A DNA stretch of 64,000 nucleotides from Utricularia gibba (Eukaryota; Streptophyta; Magnoliopsida; Lamiales; Lentibulariaceae). Where the stretch lies: assembly GCA_002189035.1 (NCBI GenBank), contig NEEC01000199.1, forward strand, positions 1 to 64,000, read 5' to 3'. The notes below the pieces were generated by a model. It searched no databases. It worked only from the letters and a program-made list of their open reading frames with translations, and was not told the DNA's origin. The position numbers and the translations under genes are program-made. Positions 62,201-64,000 of the stretch are shown piece after piece. Every line of letters starts with the position of its first letter. The first letter of the stretch is position 1.

Positions 62201-64000
62201 TCTTGAAATCAAGATGAGTCACGCTGCGCCCGGCATACCGTTTCGAACCCCTTCCGTGCCGGTCAGCTTCCGTGTTGAAAGCATCTTCGTCCGAGGATGC
62301 ATCAGAGCTCGAATTATCGCCTTATTTAGCCTTCAGATGTGCCACAAATTGGCCACCACGTTCGCGACGATGCGACTCGGAACACGAGAATCGACGCGAT
62401 TGTGATTTTCGCTTGCAAAATCTGCGTTTTATTGGATGACGTGAAGTATGGGTTTTCGAGCGATCTCTGAACAAGCTCTGGGTGTGTCCCTACCCGCAGC
62501 CTCATGGTGGCCTCGCACACCGTTCGGCATTCGGCGATATCTGAAAAAATGAGTCACGCTGCGCCGGCATACCGTTTCGAACCCCTTTCCGTGCCGGTCA
62601 GCTTCCGTGTTGAAAGCATCTTCGTCCGAGGATGCATCAGAGCTCGAATTATCGCCTTATATTAGCCTTCAGATGTGCCACAAATTGGCCACCACGTTCG
62701 CGACGATGAGTTTCGGAACACGAGAATCGACGCGATTGTGATTTTCGGCTTGCAAAAGATCTGCGTTTTATTGGATGACGTGAAGTATGGGTTTTCGAGG
62801 CGATCTCTGAACAAGCTCTGGGTGTGTCCTACCGCAGCCTCATGGTGGCCTCGCACACCGTTCGGTATTCGGCGATATCTGAAAACCGTGATGAGTCACG
62901 CTGCGCCGGCATACCGTTTCGAACCCTTTCCGTGCCGGTCAGCTTCCGTGTTGAAAGCATCTTCGTCCGAGGATGCATCAGAGCTCGAATTATCGCCTTA
63001 TATTAGCCTTCAGATGTGCCACAAATTGGCCACCACGTTCGCGACGATGAGTTTCGGAACACGAGAATCGACGCGATTGTGATTTTCGCTTGCAAAAGAT
63101 CTGCGTTTTATTGGATGACGTGAAGTATGGGTTTTCGATGCGATCTCTGAACAAGCTCTGGTGTGTCCCTACCCGCAGCCTCATGGTGGCCTCGCACACC
63201 GTTCGGTATTCGGCGATATCTGAAAACCGTGATGAGTCACGCTGCGCCGGCATACCGTTTCGAACCCCTTTCCGTGCCGGTCAGCTTCCGTGTTGAAAGC
63301 ATCTTCGTCCGAGGATGCATCAGAGCTCGAATTATCGCCTTATATAGCCTTCAGATGTGCCACAAATTGGCCACCACGTTCGCGACGATGCGACTCGGAA
63401 CACGAGAATCGACGCGATTGTGATTTTCGCCTTGCAAAACATCTGCGTTTTATTGGATGACGTGAAGTATGGGTTTTCGAGGCGATCTCTGAACAAGCTC
63501 TGGGTGTTCCTACCCGCAGCCTCATGGTGGCCTCGCACACCGTTCGGTATTTCGGCGATATCCTGAAAACCGTGATGAGTCACGCTGCGCCGGCATACCG
63601 TTTCGAACCCCTTTCCGTGCCGGTCAGCTTCCGTGTTGAAAGCATCTTCGTCCGAGGATGCATCAGAGCTCGAATTATCGCCTTATATTAGCCTTCAGAT
63701 GTGCCACAAATTGGCCACCACGTTCGCGACGATGCGACTCGGAACACGAGAATCGACGCGATTGTGATTTTCGCCTTGCAAAACATCTGCGTTTTATTGG
63801 GTGACGTGAAGTATGGGTTTTCGAGGCGATCTCTGAACAAGCTCTGGTGTGTTCCTACCCGCAGCCTCATGGTGGCCTCGCACACCGTTCGGCATTCGTC
63901 GATATCTTGAAGATCAAGATGAGTCACGCTGCGCCCGGCATACCGTTTCGAACCCTTCCGTGCCGGTCAGCTTCCGTGTTGAAAGCATCTTCGTCCGAGG
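59227..64000. repeat. Terminal right-domain block, monomers 174-187
   Basis: Fourteen monomers, almost all AAGCATC and TATATTAGCC type, with GGCATT and GGTATT forms in no fixed order. GAGTTTCGG copies occur at 59,227, 62,632 and 62,973. The block runs off the window in mid-array. Confidence 0.65.
62180..62185. repeat. T-run replacement in monomer 182
   Basis: GGTGGCCTCGCACACCGTTCGG is shortened here to GGTGGCCTTTTTTCGG. CGCACACCG is lost and a T6 run is formed, the only such change at this position in the window. Confidence 0.7.

Larger units (their letters stand above)
1..64000. repeat. Satellite DNA array, about 345-bp monomer, 187 tandem copies
   Basis: The whole window is one monomer repeated head to tail with no inversion and no unrelated insert. 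Every copy carries GATGCATC. Counting from the A of ATGCATC at position 40 to the one due at 64,001 gives 187 intervals, mean about 342 bp, mostly 335-349. Exceptions are 241 bp at 27,895, 284 at 43,240, 298 at 58,585, 315 at 46,266 and 329 at 3,472. Both edges are in mid-array, so total array size is unknown. Intact copies of 346-347 bp are not multiples of three, and every frame of an intact copy is stopped, so the unit is not coding. No tRNA, rRNA, telomere repeat, CENP-B-like box or transposon terminus was seen. Arrays of units this size are typical of eukaryotic centromeric or heterochromatic satellites; that location is inference. Confidence 0.97.
27917..64000. repeat. Right satellite domain: more homogeneous monomers 83-187
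   Basis: Diagnostic bases differ from the left: TATATTAGCC dominates, GTGCCGGTCAGC replaces GAGCCGGTCATC, CGCCTTGC becomes common, and AAGCATC progressively replaces AAGCTTC, removing the HindIII site. Selected anchors: 28136, 28481, 28829, 29172, 30206, 31242, 32279, 33308, 34338, 35369, 36398, 37432, 38455, 39489, 40511, 41530, 42564, 43524, 44552, 45580, 46581, 47611, 48633, 49649, 50683, 51713, 52736, 53766, 54790, 55828, 56859, 57895, 58883, 59916, 60948, 61962, 62973, 63658. The subtypes E, G and H of the left domain do not recur as such. The right part therefore looks like a separate, later amplification of a subset of variants (inference). Confidence 0.82.

Noticed and set aside
1-64000. 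A CRISPR array or other prokaryotic repeat-spacer system
   Set aside because: The repeats adjoin directly with no unique spacers, the unit is about 345 bp, and no associated genes are present.
1-64000. CENP-B box in the monomer
   Set aside because: I checked each TTCG and CCCG in the consensus on both strands for the NTTCGNNNNANNCGGGN pattern. The nearest (TTCGGAACACGAGA) lacks the terminal CGGG.
1-64000. Monomer as an ancient dimer of about 172 bp
   Set aside because: GGCCACCACGTTCGCGACGAT and the block with GGCCTCGCACACCGTTCGG about 160 bp away share a weak resemblance, but the flanks do not align. I could not support a half-unit.
1-64000. Ribosomal spacer or 5S-type gene repeats
   Set aside because: No block resembles rRNA or 5S internal promoter sequence, and the whole unit tolerates substitutions in a way that a gene repeat would not.
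1-64000. Promoter from the TATATTAGCC or TTATAGTAGCC element
   Set aside because: A short AT-rich word in a satellite is not enough. No initiator, downstream gene or RNA evidence is visible.

Overview
The window is one uninterrupted tandem satellite-DNA array. I see no gene, RNA gene, transposon or unique flanking sequence. Anchoring by hand on the octamer GATGCATC gives 187 head-to-tail monomers, all in one orientation. Mean spacing is about 342 bp, and intact copies are mostly 343-347 bp. The array runs off both ends of the window. Consensus GC is about 51%, and CpG is above expectation (by-hand estimate about 1.4-fold). A megasatellite this long points to a eukaryotic centromeric, pericentromeric or other heterochromatic block. 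The CpG richness argues against a heavily CpG-methylated, CpG-depleted genome such as a typical vertebrate. I cannot name the species.

Layout. From 1 to about 27.9 kb the array is diverse. At least five monomer subtypes (called D, E, F, G and H here) can be told apart by shared substitutions. From about 4.5 kb they form higher-order repeats (HORs). These are irregular to 17.2 kb and then regular as D-E-F-H four-monomer units of about 1.38 kb, twice expanded to five monomers, up to 27.5 kb. At 27,916/27,917 a monomer lacking about 103 bp marks an abrupt change. To its right the array is more homogeneous and carries other diagnostic bases (TATATTAGCC, and AAGCATC replacing AAGCTTC). From about 40.5 to 50.3 kb two subtypes alternate as a dimer of about 686 bp. 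From about 56.2 to 59.2 kb a three-monomer pattern of about 1.03 kb appears. The dimer phase slips exactly at rearranged monomers.

The most useful observation is technical. A large share of the single-base deletions sit exactly at columns where two monomer subtypes differ by a substitution (for example GGCCACC and GGCAACC giving GGCACC). This is what a consensus of mixed repeat copies looks like when ambiguous bases are dropped. Many indels, and possibly the copy number, may therefore be assembly artefacts. The open reading frames here (up to about 257 codons) are the satellite read in frames strung together by such indels, and none is supported as a protein. I found no candidate for a new gene system.
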